In this document: in pieces, positions 1 to 7,877 of the stretch
Position numbering within the stretch: position 1 is the stretch's first letter
How the letters are laid out: the number at the start of each line of letters is the position of its first letter
Assembly (NCBI RefSeq): GCF_010731735.1
Contig: NZ_AP022588.1
Span: 6,186,642-6,250,641 of the forward strand
DNA: 64,000 nucleotides
Reading direction: 5' to 3'
Origin: Mycolicibacterium sediminis
GTDB taxonomy: Bacteria > Actinomycetota > Actinomycetes > Mycobacteriales > Mycobacteriaceae
The notes under the pieces: model-generated
The model's input: only the letters and a program-made list of their open reading frames with translations
Told to the model about the DNA's origin: nothing
The model's database searches: none
Position numbers and translations under genes: made by a program

Positions 1-665
1 GACACCTGCGAGTGCTCGACCAGTTTGGGCCGGCTCGTCGTCCCGGACGTGAAGTAGACCAGCAGCGGATCGTCGACGGAGGTGCACGCGGCGAACGGAC
101 CGGCCGACTCCACCTCGGCGGCAGCTGCGTAGGCGTGCCACCCGGCGACGGGCGCGCCGACGACGATCCGGACGTAGTCGCCGGGGACGTCGTCGAACTT
201 GGCGGTGTCAGCGGCATTCGCGATGACGTAACCGGCGTCGCCGCGTGAGATCCGGTCGGTCAGGTCGGCGGGCCCGAGCGCACCCGTCGTCGGCATGATG
301 ACCGCGCCGAGCTTGGCTACCGCGAGCATCGCCTCCCACAGCTCGACCTGATTGCCGAGCATCAGGATGACGCGGTCGCCCTTGCCGACGCCGAGGCCGG
401 CCAGCCACGTCGCCACCTGGTCGGACCGCTCCGCCATCTCGGCGAACGTCACCTTCCGCTCGGTGCCGTCCTGCGCGACGATCCACAGCGCGAGCCGGTC
501 GGCCGACCCCGGGTCGCGCGCGACGACGTCGAACCAGTCGGTCGCCCAGTTGAAGGTGCCCTCGATCATCGGCCAGGCGAAGGTCTCCACGGCCGCGTCG
601 TAGTCGCCGATCACGGCCACCAGGTGATCGCGGGCAGCACGATAGCGATCGGTGTTGGTCGTCAT
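1..665 (-). CDS. Acyl-CoA synthetase (AMP-forming), N-terminal part, runs off the left edge
   Basis: About 221 residues of an adenylate-forming acyl-CoA/acid ligase are visible; the rest lies outside the window. The family activates a carboxylic acid to an acyl-AMP and then a CoA thioester. The phosphate-binding loop YFTSGTTSRPK sits at residues 204-214, right at the edge, preceded by the usual N-terminal domain with its GDRV segment near residue 96. ATG at 665 is the first good start. It lies 70 bp downstream of the NCS1 permease gene on the same strand, so it may be the last gene of that catabolic cluster. The acid substrate cannot be told from this half. Family call is firm. Confidence 0.85.
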   Translation of the reverse strand, partial: MTTNTDRYRAARDHLVAVIGDYDAAVETFAWPMIEGTFNWATDWFDVVARDPGSADRLALWIVAQDGTERKVTFAEMAERSDQVATWLAGLGVGKGDRVILMLGNQVELWEAMLAVAKLGAVIMPTTGALGPADLTDRISRGDAGYVIANAADTAKFDDVPGDYVRIVVGAPVAGWHAYAAAAEVESAGPFAACTSVDDPLLVYFTSGTTSRPKLVEHSQV

Positions 666-735
666 GGGGACCAGTCTGCCAACCCGCCGGGAGCCTGCTG
701 TGAGTTCGGCAGGATCGGCGGGGACCCGGTCTCCC

Positions 736-2190
736 CTAGGTTTCTACCGGCGCGACGCGGCCGGCGAACGACACCGCCTCGACGCCGTGCTCGCGGGCGT
801 CCGCCTCGGCCTTGGCGATCTCACCGGCGAGGTCGAGCGACCTGGCCATCAGCACGTAGGCCACCGCCGACACGACCAGGCCGACGAACAGTGCGACGTC
901 GACGTCACCGAGGGCCGCGGCGATCGGGCCGGTGTACCAGACGGTGACGACGAACGGGATCATCGCGACGATGCCGATCGCGTAGGCGCCGAGACCCCGC
1001 CAGCCCCACGACCCGTAGACGCTGCCGGTGGGGATGAAGATCTCGCGGATGGCGTAGTGGCCGCGGCGGACGAAGTAGTAGTCGACGAGGTTGACCGACG
1101 TCCACGGCACCAGCAGGTACAGCAGCACCACCAGGAAGCTGCCGAAGTTGGCGAGGAAGTCGCCCGACGAGAGCACCGCGCCCAGCAGTCCGGTGCCGGC
1201 GACCACGCTGCACGCGATCACCCGGAGTCGACGCGTCGGCTGTACGGCCTTGAACGAGTCGACCATCGTGATCAGTTCGAGCGACGCCGCGTAGACGTTG
1301 ACCGTGATGACGGTGACGAGGCCGGGCAGCGCGGCGATCAGCAGCCACACGCCGGACCCGGGGACTAGGTCGTCGGCGGCGGACTTGACGGCCTCCAGCG
1401 GGGACGCGTCAGCGAACACGCCGGCCACCAGCGCGCCGAGCGCCATCAGCCACACTGCGCCAACGAACACGCCAAAGTAGGTGTACCAGAGCGCCTTTCG
1501 CGGGCTGGTCTGCGGCGGCAGGTAGCGCGAGTAGTCCGACACGTACGGTGCCCACCCCAGGGCGTAGGCCGCAGCCGCCGCGAACTGCACCAGGAACGCC
1601 GCCCACGTGAACCCGCCGAAGCCGAACTGGCCGTCGGGCACGTCGAGCAGGATCAGCGCGGCGACGGTGAACACCCCGAAGGTCGCGAGGAACAGCCACG
1701 TCAGCCAGGTCTGGAAGCGGTGGATCCAGTGATAGCCGTAGATCGCGAGCGTCAGCGCCAGCCCGGTGATGATGACGAACCAGAGGTCGCGCAGGTCGGT
1801 GCCGGTCGCGAGAGTGATGACGTCGGCGGCGAGGATCTGGTTGAAGACGTTGAAGCCGACGATGCTGAACACCACCACCGCACAGATGACCACGACGCCG
1901 CGATAGCCGAACTGCGCGCGGGACTGGATGATCTGCGGCAGCCCGAGCTGCGGGCCCTGCGCCGAGTGGAACGCGGTGAACACCGTGCCGACCGCAGCAC
2001 CCAGCACGATCGCCACCAGCGACGTCAGGAACGACGCCCCGAGCGCGGCGCCGACCATGCCGGTCGCCAGCGTGGTCAAGTTCGCGTTCGACATGAACCA
2101 CAGCGGGAACAGGGTCGACGGCTTCCCCCTGCGTTCGTCGAGCGGGACCCAGTCGATGGACTTCGATTCGATGGCGCGCGTCTCAGACAT
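736..2190 (-). CDS. NCS1-family permease for nucleobases or related compounds
   Basis: A 484-residue integral membrane protein with about twelve hydrophobic segments and the NCS1 layout (cytosine, purine, allantoin, hydantoin permeases). The early segment rich in small residues (around residues 38-70) and the GWAPYVSDYSRY motif near residue 217 are typical. It probably imports a nitrogen heterocycle or its derivative by cation symport. Its ATG overlaps the end of the upstream C-N hydrolase gene by 8 bp, so the two are translationally coupled. Together with the HisD-like dehydrogenase and LysR gene upstream this suggests an uptake and breakdown operon. The actual substrate is not readable from sequence. 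Confidence 0.88.
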   Translation of the reverse strand: MSETRAIESKSIDWVPLDERRGKPSTLFPLWFMSNANLTTLATGMVGAALGASFLTSLVAIVLGAAVGTVFTAFHSAQGPQLGLPQIIQSRAQFGYRGVVVICAVVVFSIVGFNVFNQILAADVITLATGTDLRDLWFVIITGLALTLAIYGYHWIHRFQTWLTWLFLATFGVFTVAALILLDVPDGQFGFGGFTWAAFLVQFAAAAAYALGWAPYVSDYSRYLPPQTSPRKALWYTYFGVFVGAVWLMALGALVAGVFADASPLEAVKSAADDLVPGSGVWLLIAALPGLVTVITVNVYAASLELITMVDSFKAVQPTRRLRVIACSVVAGTGLLGAVLSSGDFLANFGSFLVVLLYLLVPWTSVNLVDYYFVRRGHYAIREIFIPTGSVYGSWGWRGLGAYAIGIVAMIPFVVTVWYTGPIAAALGDVDVALFVGLVVSAVAYVLMARSLDLAGEIAKAEADAREHGVEAVSFAGRVAPVET

Positions 2191-3019
2191 GTATGCCTCG
2201 CTTGACGGTCGGATGGATGGGTGACGCGAGATCGGCGTACAGCTCCGGGCGCCGGTCGGCGAAGAGGTCGTTGTGGACCCCGAGGGACTTGTCGAGGTCG
2301 AGGACGGTCGACGCGACGCCGTCGGCGTCGGCCGTGGCGCAGACCCAGCCGTCGGACGAGATGACGCACGTGGCGCCCGTCCACTCGACGTCGCGCTCGC
2401 CGCCGTGCCGGTCGGCGATGGCGGTGGGCAGGCGCGACGACCTCGCAGACGCCATGGCCTGCACGGTCTCGGGCGGATGCTCGCCCGCGGGACGCTCGAC
2501 CAGCGGCCAGTTCACCGGCATCGCGAGCACCTCGGCGCCGGCGAGGGCCAGCCGTCGCGGCAACTCGGGGAACTCGCTGTCGTAGCAGATCGCGACGCCC
2601 ACCCGTCCGACCGGAGTGTCGACCACCGCACCCGCTTCGTCGCCGACGTCGAACACGAGGTTCTCGGCCGCCCACAGGTGCGCCTTGCGGTAGCGGGCGA
2701 GAATGCCGTCGGCGCCGATCACCAACGCGGAGTTGAACAGTCGGTCACCGTCGACCTCGCAGAAGCCGACGACGGCCACGGTCTGGGGGCTCAGGCGACC
2801 TGCCAGTTCGAGCAGCCGCGCATCGTCGGCCCGCAGTGCCAGCGAGCGCGCCTCGTCGGCGTCGACGAAGACGTACCCGCTGGTGGCGAGTTCGGGCAGC
2901 ACGATCAGGTGCGGACCGGGCTCGTCGCTCGCCAGCGCGTCCCCGATGGCGGCGAGGTTCTCTTCCAGCGCGCCGAACTCGACGGCCAGGGACACCGCCG
3001 AGACGCGCAGCCGCGTCAC
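2183..3019 (-). CDS. Nitrilase-superfamily carbon-nitrogen hydrolase
   Basis: A 278-residue amidohydrolase of the nitrilase superfamily (amidase, N-carbamoyl amidase or omega-amidase type). The catalytic triad is visible: Glu43 in VLPELATSG, Lys112 in YRKAHLW and Cys145 in AICYDSEFPE. It hydrolyses an amide, ureide or carbamoyl bond in the cytoplasm. I chose the GTG at 3019 because it overlaps the TGA of the HisD-like gene (GTGA), a coupled start repeated throughout this window; a longer reading upstream is only the shadow of that gene. The position between a dehydrogenase and an NCS1 permease suggests action on an imported ureide or amide. The substrate is inference. Confidence 0.85.
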   Translation of the reverse strand: MTRLRVSAVSLAVEFGALEENLAAIGDALASDEPGPHLIVLPELATSGYVFVDADEARSLALRADDARLLELAGRLSPQTVAVVGFCEVDGDRLFNSALVIGADGILARYRKAHLWAAENLVFDVGDEAGAVVDTPVGRVGVAICYDSEFPELPRRLALAGAEVLAMPVNWPLVERPAGEHPPETVQAMASARSSRLPTAIADRHGGERDVEWTGATCVISSDGWVCATADADGVASTVLDLDKSLGVHNDLFADRRPELYADLASPIHPTVKRGIHV

Positions 3020-4374
3020 CGGCCCCGGTCGACGGCGGGGGTGCCGTCGAACGCCCCGGAGTGCCGCCCGATCCGCTCGATGCGGATGGTCGCGGTCGCC
3101 TCGTGGGCGGCCAGGCCCTCGAAGGCCGAGATGCGCTCGACGGCCGGTGCGAGCGCCGCCGTCGCCTCGCGCTGCGCCCGCTGATAGGTCAGCGGCTTGA
3201 GGAAGCGCGAGACTGAGAGACCTGCGTTGTAGCGGGCTGTCTTCCCCGTCGGCAGAACGTGATTGGTGCCCGCGATGCCCTTGTCGGAGTAGGCGACGGT
3301 GCTCCACGGGCCGATGAACAGCGACCCGTAGTTGCGCAGTTCCTTGAGGAAGAACTCGTCGTCGTCGGTCTGGACCTCGAGGTGTTCGGGACCGAGCACG
3401 TCGGAGATCGCCGCGGCCTGGGCGCGGTCCTGGGCGACCACCACGGAGCCGAAGTCCCGCCACGCCGCACCGGCGATCTCGCGGGTGGCCAGCGTCTCCA
3501 GTTGGCGTTCGATCGCCTCGATGACCCTGCGGCCCAACGACTCCGACGTCGTGATGAGCGCGGCCGGTGAGTTGGGGCCGTGCTCGGCCTGACCCAGCAG
3601 GTCGGCAGCCACCCACTCGGGGTCGGCGGTCTCGTCGGCCAGCACGGCGACCTCCGACGGGCCGGCCAGTAGGTCGATGCCCACCTGGCCGAACAGCTGC
3701 CGCTTCGCCTCGGTGACGAACGCGTTGCCCGCACCCACCAGCATGTCGACGGGCGCCTCGCCGAGGAGGCCGAATGCCATGGCGCCCAGTGCCTGTACGC
3801 CACCGACTGCGAAGACGCGGTCGGCACGGGACAGGTACGCGCCGTACAGCACCGCGGGGTGCGCGCCGTGCTCGCCCGACGGCGGCGTGCAGGCCACCAC
3901 CGTGGGCACGCCCGCGGCCTTGGCCACGCCGACCGTCATGAACGCGCTGGCGAGCAGCGGGAACCGACCTGCGGGCAGGTACGCCCCGACACGGCTCACC
4001 GGGATGTACTGGACGCCGCCGACGACGCCCGGGGCGAGGTCGACCTCGAAGTCCGATAGGTGCGAGCGCTGCGCGGTGGCGAAGCGGTTGGTGCGTTCGT
4101 GGCCGAGTTCCAGCGCCGCCCGCACGTCTGCGGGCAGGGCGTCGCCGCTCCTGCGGAGGTCGTCGGCCGTCACCTCGAGGTCGCCGGTCCACCCGTCGAG
4201 CTCCTCGGCGTAGCCGCGGACGGCGTCAAGGCCGTTGCGCTCGATGTCGGACAGCATCTCCGACACGCGTTCGACGACCTTCGGGTCGCGCTGTGCGGGA
4301 GGGCCGTCGACGGCGGGCTTCTTCAGCCAGGTGAACGGACCGAGGGCGCGGGCTTCGTCAGCGGTGATCTGCAT
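3016..4374 (-). CDS. HisD-like (histidinol dehydrogenase family) NAD-dependent dehydrogenase, probably catabolic
   Basis: A 452-residue member of the histidinol dehydrogenase family. The family zinc and catalytic residues are present: Gln262 and His265 (GQAEHG), Glu330-His331 (PEHLEV), Asp364 (YSDKG) and His424 (GLAAHE), with TNHVLPTG at 370-377. It would oxidise a primary alcohol to a carboxylate in two NAD-linked steps. The gene is not near any his gene and sits in an operon with a C-N hydrolase, an NCS1 permease and a LysR regulator. It is therefore more likely a catabolic paralogue (HpsN, sulfopropanediol dehydrogenase, belongs to this group) than the histidine enzyme. Family sure, substrate unknown. 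Confidence 0.85.
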   Translation of the reverse strand: MQITADEARALGPFTWLKKPAVDGPPAQRDPKVVERVSEMLSDIERNGLDAVRGYAEELDGWTGDLEVTADDLRRSGDALPADVRAALELGHERTNRFATAQRSHLSDFEVDLAPGVVGGVQYIPVSRVGAYLPAGRFPLLASAFMTVGVAKAAGVPTVVACTPPSGEHGAHPAVLYGAYLSRADRVFAVGGVQALGAMAFGLLGEAPVDMLVGAGNAFVTEAKRQLFGQVGIDLLAGPSEVAVLADETADPEWVAADLLGQAEHGPNSPAALITTSESLGRRVIEAIERQLETLATREIAGAAWRDFGSVVVAQDRAQAAAISDVLGPEHLEVQTDDDEFFLKELRNYGSLFIGPWSTVAYSDKGIAGTNHVLPTGKTARYNAGLSVSRFLKPLTYQRAQREATAALAPAVERISAFEGLAAHEATATIRIERIGRHSGAFDGTPAVDRGR

Positions 4375-4401
4375 GTCGGCGACGCTAAACCGAATTCTGC
4401 C

Positions 4402-4439
4402 GCAGGACTAGATGGGCGATTCCTGCGCAAACCACAGGA
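4402..4439. promoter_or_regulatory. Candidate LysR operator: three CAGGA/TCCTG half sites
   Basis: The 70-bp gap between the lysR-type gene and the HisD-like gene holds CAGGA at 4403-4407, TCCTG at 4421-4425 and CAGGA at 4435-4439. Halves 2 and 3 form an inverted repeat with a 9-bp spacer; halves 1 and 2 form another with 13 bp. The two CAGGA copies are 32 bp apart, about three helical turns. This fits a LysR regulator holding one site and sliding to another. The binding protein is inferred from position. Confidence 0.5.
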
Positions 4440-4444
4440 TGACC

Positions 4445-5404
4445 CTATGCCTGCGCGAAACGATCGATCAGCGGCACCGCGGGACCGCCTCCGCGCGGCG
4501 CCGTCGTGACCGGAAGGTCGCGCACGGTGTCGATCGCCAGCCGGGCGAACTCCCGCGTCGCGTTCGACAGCGGACGCCCGCGGTGCTGGGCCAGCGCGAT
4601 GGTGTCGTACAGCGGTTCGGCGAACGGCGCAGTGTGCAGTCCGGCGGGGAAGGCGTCGCTGTGGACGACGGCGCCGCTGACGATGGTGTCGCCGACGTTG
4701 GCGGCCACCAGTTTCAGCGCGGACTCGACGTGCTCGATCTCGATCATCGGCTCCAGGCGCAGGCCCGCGAGCTGCGCGCGCTCGGCGAGCTGGCGCCGCG
4801 TCGGGTCCTTCCACCCGTAGTGCGCGTCGTACAGCACTAGCGTCGCCTCCGCGAAACGCTCGATGGTGACGGGCTTCTCGGTGTGGGTGGGGTCGGCGCT
4901 GACGTAGAACACCTCGTCGCGCAGCAGTGGCTGGACGGTCAGGTCCTCGTCGTCGATGGGCAGGATCAGCATGCCCGCCTCGATCTCACCGGCCTGGATG
5001 GCCGCGGCGGTCTCGGCGGAGTTCTGGCCGACCAGGCGCACGCGCACCGACGGGTAGCGCATGTGGAACGTCTGGACGAGGTGCGAGAGCAGGTAGTAGT
5101 CGGCGTTGCGGGGCACCCCGAACGTCGCGGTCCCGCCGCCGAGTGAGCCCACCGACCGCACCGCCTGGACACCGCCGTCGGCGGCGTGGACGGACTGCTG
5201 GGCGTAGGGCAGCAGTTCCTGGCCCGCGGCGGTGAGCGCGAGACGGCGGCTGCCCCGGACGAACAGCTGCGCGCCGAGTTCGTCCTCCAGTCTGCGGACG
5301 AGTTCGGATACCGACGCCTGCGCCACCTGCATGGCCTCGGCGGCAGCGGTGAACGAGCCGAGCCGCTCGGCCTCGACGAACGCCCGCAGCTGGTTGAGCG
5401 TCAT
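4445..5404 (-). CDS. LysR-family transcriptional regulator of the HisD-like/NCS1 cluster
   Basis: A 319-residue LysR regulator. The winged helix-turn-helix fills residues 1-60 (SFTAAAEAMQVAQASVSELV is the recognition region), followed by the linker helix and a two-lobed effector domain from about residue 90. It lies directly upstream of, and in the same direction as, the HisD-like gene, with inverted repeats in the 70-bp gap. That makes it the likely local regulator, probably responding to the imported substrate or its product. Being co-directional rather than divergent is less usual for LysR control. ATG at 5404 is the natural start. Confidence 0.85.
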   Translation of the reverse strand: MTLNQLRAFVEAERLGSFTAAAEAMQVAQASVSELVRRLEDELGAQLFVRGSRRLALTAAGQELLPYAQQSVHAADGGVQAVRSVGSLGGGTATFGVPRNADYYLLSHLVQTFHMRYPSVRVRLVGQNSAETAAAIQAGEIEAGMLILPIDDEDLTVQPLLRDEVFYVSADPTHTEKPVTIERFAEATLVLYDAHYGWKDPTRRQLAERAQLAGLRLEPMIEIEHVESALKLVAANVGDTIVSGAVVHSDAFPAGLHTAPFAEPLYDTIALAQHRGRPLSNATREFARLAIDTVRDLPVTTAPRGGGPAVPLIDRFAQA

Positions 5405-5498
5405 GCTCCGGAGACTATGTGCTGCGCCGGGTCACCGCTGCCGAGCGTGACGTTCGGCGGGTGGCTAGGACTTCAGTGCTGAGCGGCCAGGTTCCATG

Positions 5499-6004
5499 TG
5501 CCCGCCTTTGCGCGACAAGTAGCGACATTCGCGTCCGGGCGTCACTCGAAGAGCCAATCCGGGGCGGTGGACGAGTCCTGCGGACGGTGCGGAAGTGCTC
5601 GTTCACGCAGTTCTGCCACCCGACGATCGATCCGCCATTCGGTTGCCCTCGGCAGATAGCCGGGCCCATAGATCGTCCGCCCACGCTTGTAGACCCGTCC
5701 CAGGCGGACCTCCCAGCGCAGCGCGTCGGAGACGGCCTTCGAAGGGCGCCCCGATACACCGAAGCCGAGGTGCTCGAGGACCACGACCAGTTCGGCGACG
5801 GTGCGGTCACCGTGTCGGGCCAGATGGTTGGTCAGGACGTAGCGCAGTTCGATGCCGCGTAACAGCAGTGATTCGGCCATGTCCCGAGCGTCACGTGCCA
5901 CACCGACGGCCCACGTCTCGGATGCCCCGGCGGCAGGTTCCCTGTGCGCAGCCGGCCAACTGGGGACACAACGATTGTCGCGACTTGTCGCTCAGAGGCG
6001 GGCA
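5499..6004. repeat. 33-bp imperfect inverted repeats enclosing a 119-codon gene
   Basis: The 33 bases at 5499-5531 match the reverse complement of 5972-6004 at 29 of 33 positions. The conserved core is TGCCCGCCT, then GCGACAAGT, GCGACA and TCG. The pair encloses a single minus-strand gene (5542-5901) and its promoter region, a unit of 506 bp. I saw no target-site duplication at the outer edges and no transposase. It may be a non-autonomous mobile cassette or a pair of related gene-end hairpins. Confidence 0.7.
5542..5901 (-). CDS. Small winged-helix-like protein, AbiEi-antitoxin-like, function unknown
   Basis: A 119-residue soluble basic protein that I recognise only as a conserved mycobacterial hypothetical. 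Residues 20-75 have the pattern of a winged helix: a TVAELVVVLEHLGF helix pair, then SKAVSDALRWEV and a short GRVYKRGRTIYGPG wing. This resembles the DNA-binding half of type IV antitoxins (AbiEi). There is no partner toxin gene beside it. Start is GTG at 5901; ATG at 5880 is an alternative. The gene is enclosed by imperfect 33-bp inverted repeats. A role in DNA binding is inferred from fold only. Confidence 0.6.
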   Translation of the reverse strand: MARDARDMAESLLLRGIELRYVLTNHLARHGDRTVAELVVVLEHLGFGVSGRPSKAVSDALRWEVRLGRVYKRGRTIYGPGYLPRATEWRIDRRVAELRERALPHRPQDSSTAPDWLFE

Positions 6005-6056
6005 GGTCGATCACACTGCGCCGGAGACCTGCACCCAGCGGCCTCTAAAGCGCCGC

Positions 6057-7877
6057 TCAGACGAGCGAGTCCACCCAGGCGCGGTGCAGCGCGGCGTACC
6101 GTCCGCCGCCCGCGATCAGCTCGTCGGGTGGGCCGTCCTCCACGATCCGGCCGTGCTCGAGCACCAGCACGCGGTCGGCGATCTGCACGGTGGACAGGCG
6201 GTGCGCGATCACCAGCGCCGTGCGCTCCGCGAGCACGGTGGCCAAAGCGCGCTGCACCATCCGCTCACTGGGGATGTCGAGTGACGACGTCGCCTCGTCG
6301 AGGATCAGCACGGCGGGGTCGGCGAGGAACGCCCGGGCGAACGCGATCAGCTGCCGCTGACCCGCGGACAGCCGCCCGCCGCGCTTGGCGACGTCGGTCT
6401 CGTACCCCTCGGGCATCGCGTCGATGAATCGCGACGCGCCAACGGCTTCGGCGGCCTCGCGCACCTCGTCGTCGGTGGCGTCGGGGCGGCCGAACCGGAT
6501 GTTGTCCGCGATGGTCCCCTCGAACATGAAGTTCTCCTGGGTGACCATGACGACGTGGCGGCGCAACTCGCCCTGCGTCAGGTCGCGCAGGTCGTGGCCG
6601 TCGAGCGTCACCGTGCCCGACGTCGGGTCGTAGAACCGGGCGATCAGCTTCGCGATCGTCGTCTTGCCCGCACCCGTCGTCCCCACCAGGGCCACCGTCT
6701 GCCCCGCCGGCACCTCGAGGTTCAGCCCCGGCAGCACCGGCCGGTCGGCGACGTAGGAGAACTCGACGTCGCGAAAGGCGACGTCGCCCTTGACCGCGGG
6801 CAGGTGGACCGGCCGGGCCGGATCCTCGATCGCCGGCCGCTGCGCCAGCACGCCCGCGATCTTCTCCAGCGCGGCGGCCGCCGACTGGAAGGTGTTGAAG
6901 AACTGCGTGATCTCCTGCATCGGCTCGAAGAACATCCGCAGGTAGAGCAGGAACGCCGCGAGCGTGCCGATCGTCATCTCGCCGTGCAGCACCCGGTAAC
7001 CGCCGTACAGCAGCACCAGGCCGGTCGTGACGTTGCCGACGAGCTTGGTCGCCGGCATGAAGATCGCCAGCAGCTTGAAGGCGCGCTCGTTGATGTCGCG
7101 GTACTGATCCGCGACGTCCTCGAAGATCTCCTGGTTGCGTGGCTCCCGACGGTAGGCCTGCACCGCCTTGATGCCCGTCATCGTCTCGACGAACTGCACG
7201 ATGACCAGCGCCGCGCTCTCGCGGACCTTCAGGTAGACCTTCGCCGACTGCGTGCGGAACCACCAGATCAGGCCGACCATGATCGGGAACACGCCCAGGC
7301 AGACCAGGCCGAGCTTGACGTCGAGCACCACCAGCAGCACCGCCGTGCCGCCGAGGGTCAGCACCGCGGTGATCAGGCTGTCGAACCCGGTCTGCAGCAT
7401 GTCCTGCAGCGCGTCGACGTCGTTGGTGGAGCGGCTCACCACCCGGCCGGAGGTGTAGCGGTCGTGGAACGCCACGTCGAGCTGCTGGAAGTGCCGGAAG
7501 ATCTGCTGCCGCAACGACAGCAGCACGCGCTGGCCGATGCGTCCCGAACGGCGCAGGAAGTACATCCGGCTCGTCGCCTGCACCGCCACCACGCCGCACA
7601 GCGCCGCGACGATCGTCAGCAGCTCGCCCGCCGCGCCGCGCTCGACGATCGGCGGGATGCCGTGGTCGATGCCGCGCTGCACCAGCAGCGGCACCGACAG
7701 CCGGGCGACGTTCTCCAGGACGACGATGACGGCGAGCAGCGCCACCGTCCTCTTGTACGGCCGCAGCAGGGAACCCAGCAGCGAACGGGCCTCCCGGCGG
7801 CGCGACACCGTCTCGTCGATGGGCAGGTCACCGGTCTCGTCGGAGACCGTCCGCCCGCGCCAGTCCGTCACGCTCAC
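6057..7877 (-). CDS. ABC exporter half-transporter, canonical ATPase subunit of a heterodimer
   Basis: A 606-residue fused exporter: six-helix membrane domain over about residues 35-330, then the nucleotide-binding domain. Walker A GTTGAGKT at 399-406, signature LSAGQ at 503-507 (Ala for the usual Gly), Walker B ending Asp527-Glu528, H-loop in IAHRLS. The catalytic glutamate is intact, but the signature is altered and the partner upstream has Asp instead of Glu. That combination is typical of heterodimeric exporters with one degenerate ATP site. GTG at 7877 overlaps the previous stop (GTGA). It resembles the Rv1272c/Rv1273c multidrug/lipid exporter pair; the substrate is unknown. Confidence 0.88.
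   Translation of the reverse strand: MSVTDWRGRTVSDETGDLPIDETVSRRREARSLLGSLLRPYKRTVALLAVIVVLENVARLSVPLLVQRGIDHGIPPIVERGAAGELLTIVAALCGVVAVQATSRMYFLRRSGRIGQRVLLSLRQQIFRHFQQLDVAFHDRYTSGRVVSRSTNDVDALQDMLQTGFDSLITAVLTLGGTAVLLVVLDVKLGLVCLGVFPIMVGLIWWFRTQSAKVYLKVRESAALVIVQFVETMTGIKAVQAYRREPRNQEIFEDVADQYRDINERAFKLLAIFMPATKLVGNVTTGLVLLYGGYRVLHGEMTIGTLAAFLLYLRMFFEPMQEITQFFNTFQSAAAALEKIAGVLAQRPAIEDPARPVHLPAVKGDVAFRDVEFSYVADRPVLPGLNLEVPAGQTVALVGTTGAGKTTIAKLIARFYDPTSGTVTLDGHDLRDLTQGELRRHVVMVTQENFMFEGTIADNIRFGRPDATDDEVREAAEAVGASRFIDAMPEGYETDVAKRGGRLSAGQRQLIAFARAFLADPAVLILDEATSSLDIPSERMVQRALATVLAERTALVIAHRLSTVQIADRVLVLEHGRIVEDGPPDELIAGGGRYAALHRAWVDSLV

Noticed and set aside
652..1368. Long reading frames antisense to known genes throughout (for example opposite the NCS1, ABC and MFS genes)
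   Set aside because: They mirror the third-position GC of real genes on the other strand, have Arg/His/Asp-rich products without motifs, and lack ribosome sites.
3016..4374. Annotation of the HisD-like gene as the histidine biosynthesis enzyme
   Set aside because: No his genes nearby and it is in an operon with transport and hydrolase genes under LysR; catabolic paralogue is more likely.
5405..6056. Insertion sequence around the small AbiEi-like gene
   Set aside because: No transposase, no target duplication and only 506 bp; kept as a repeat-framed gene rather than an IS.
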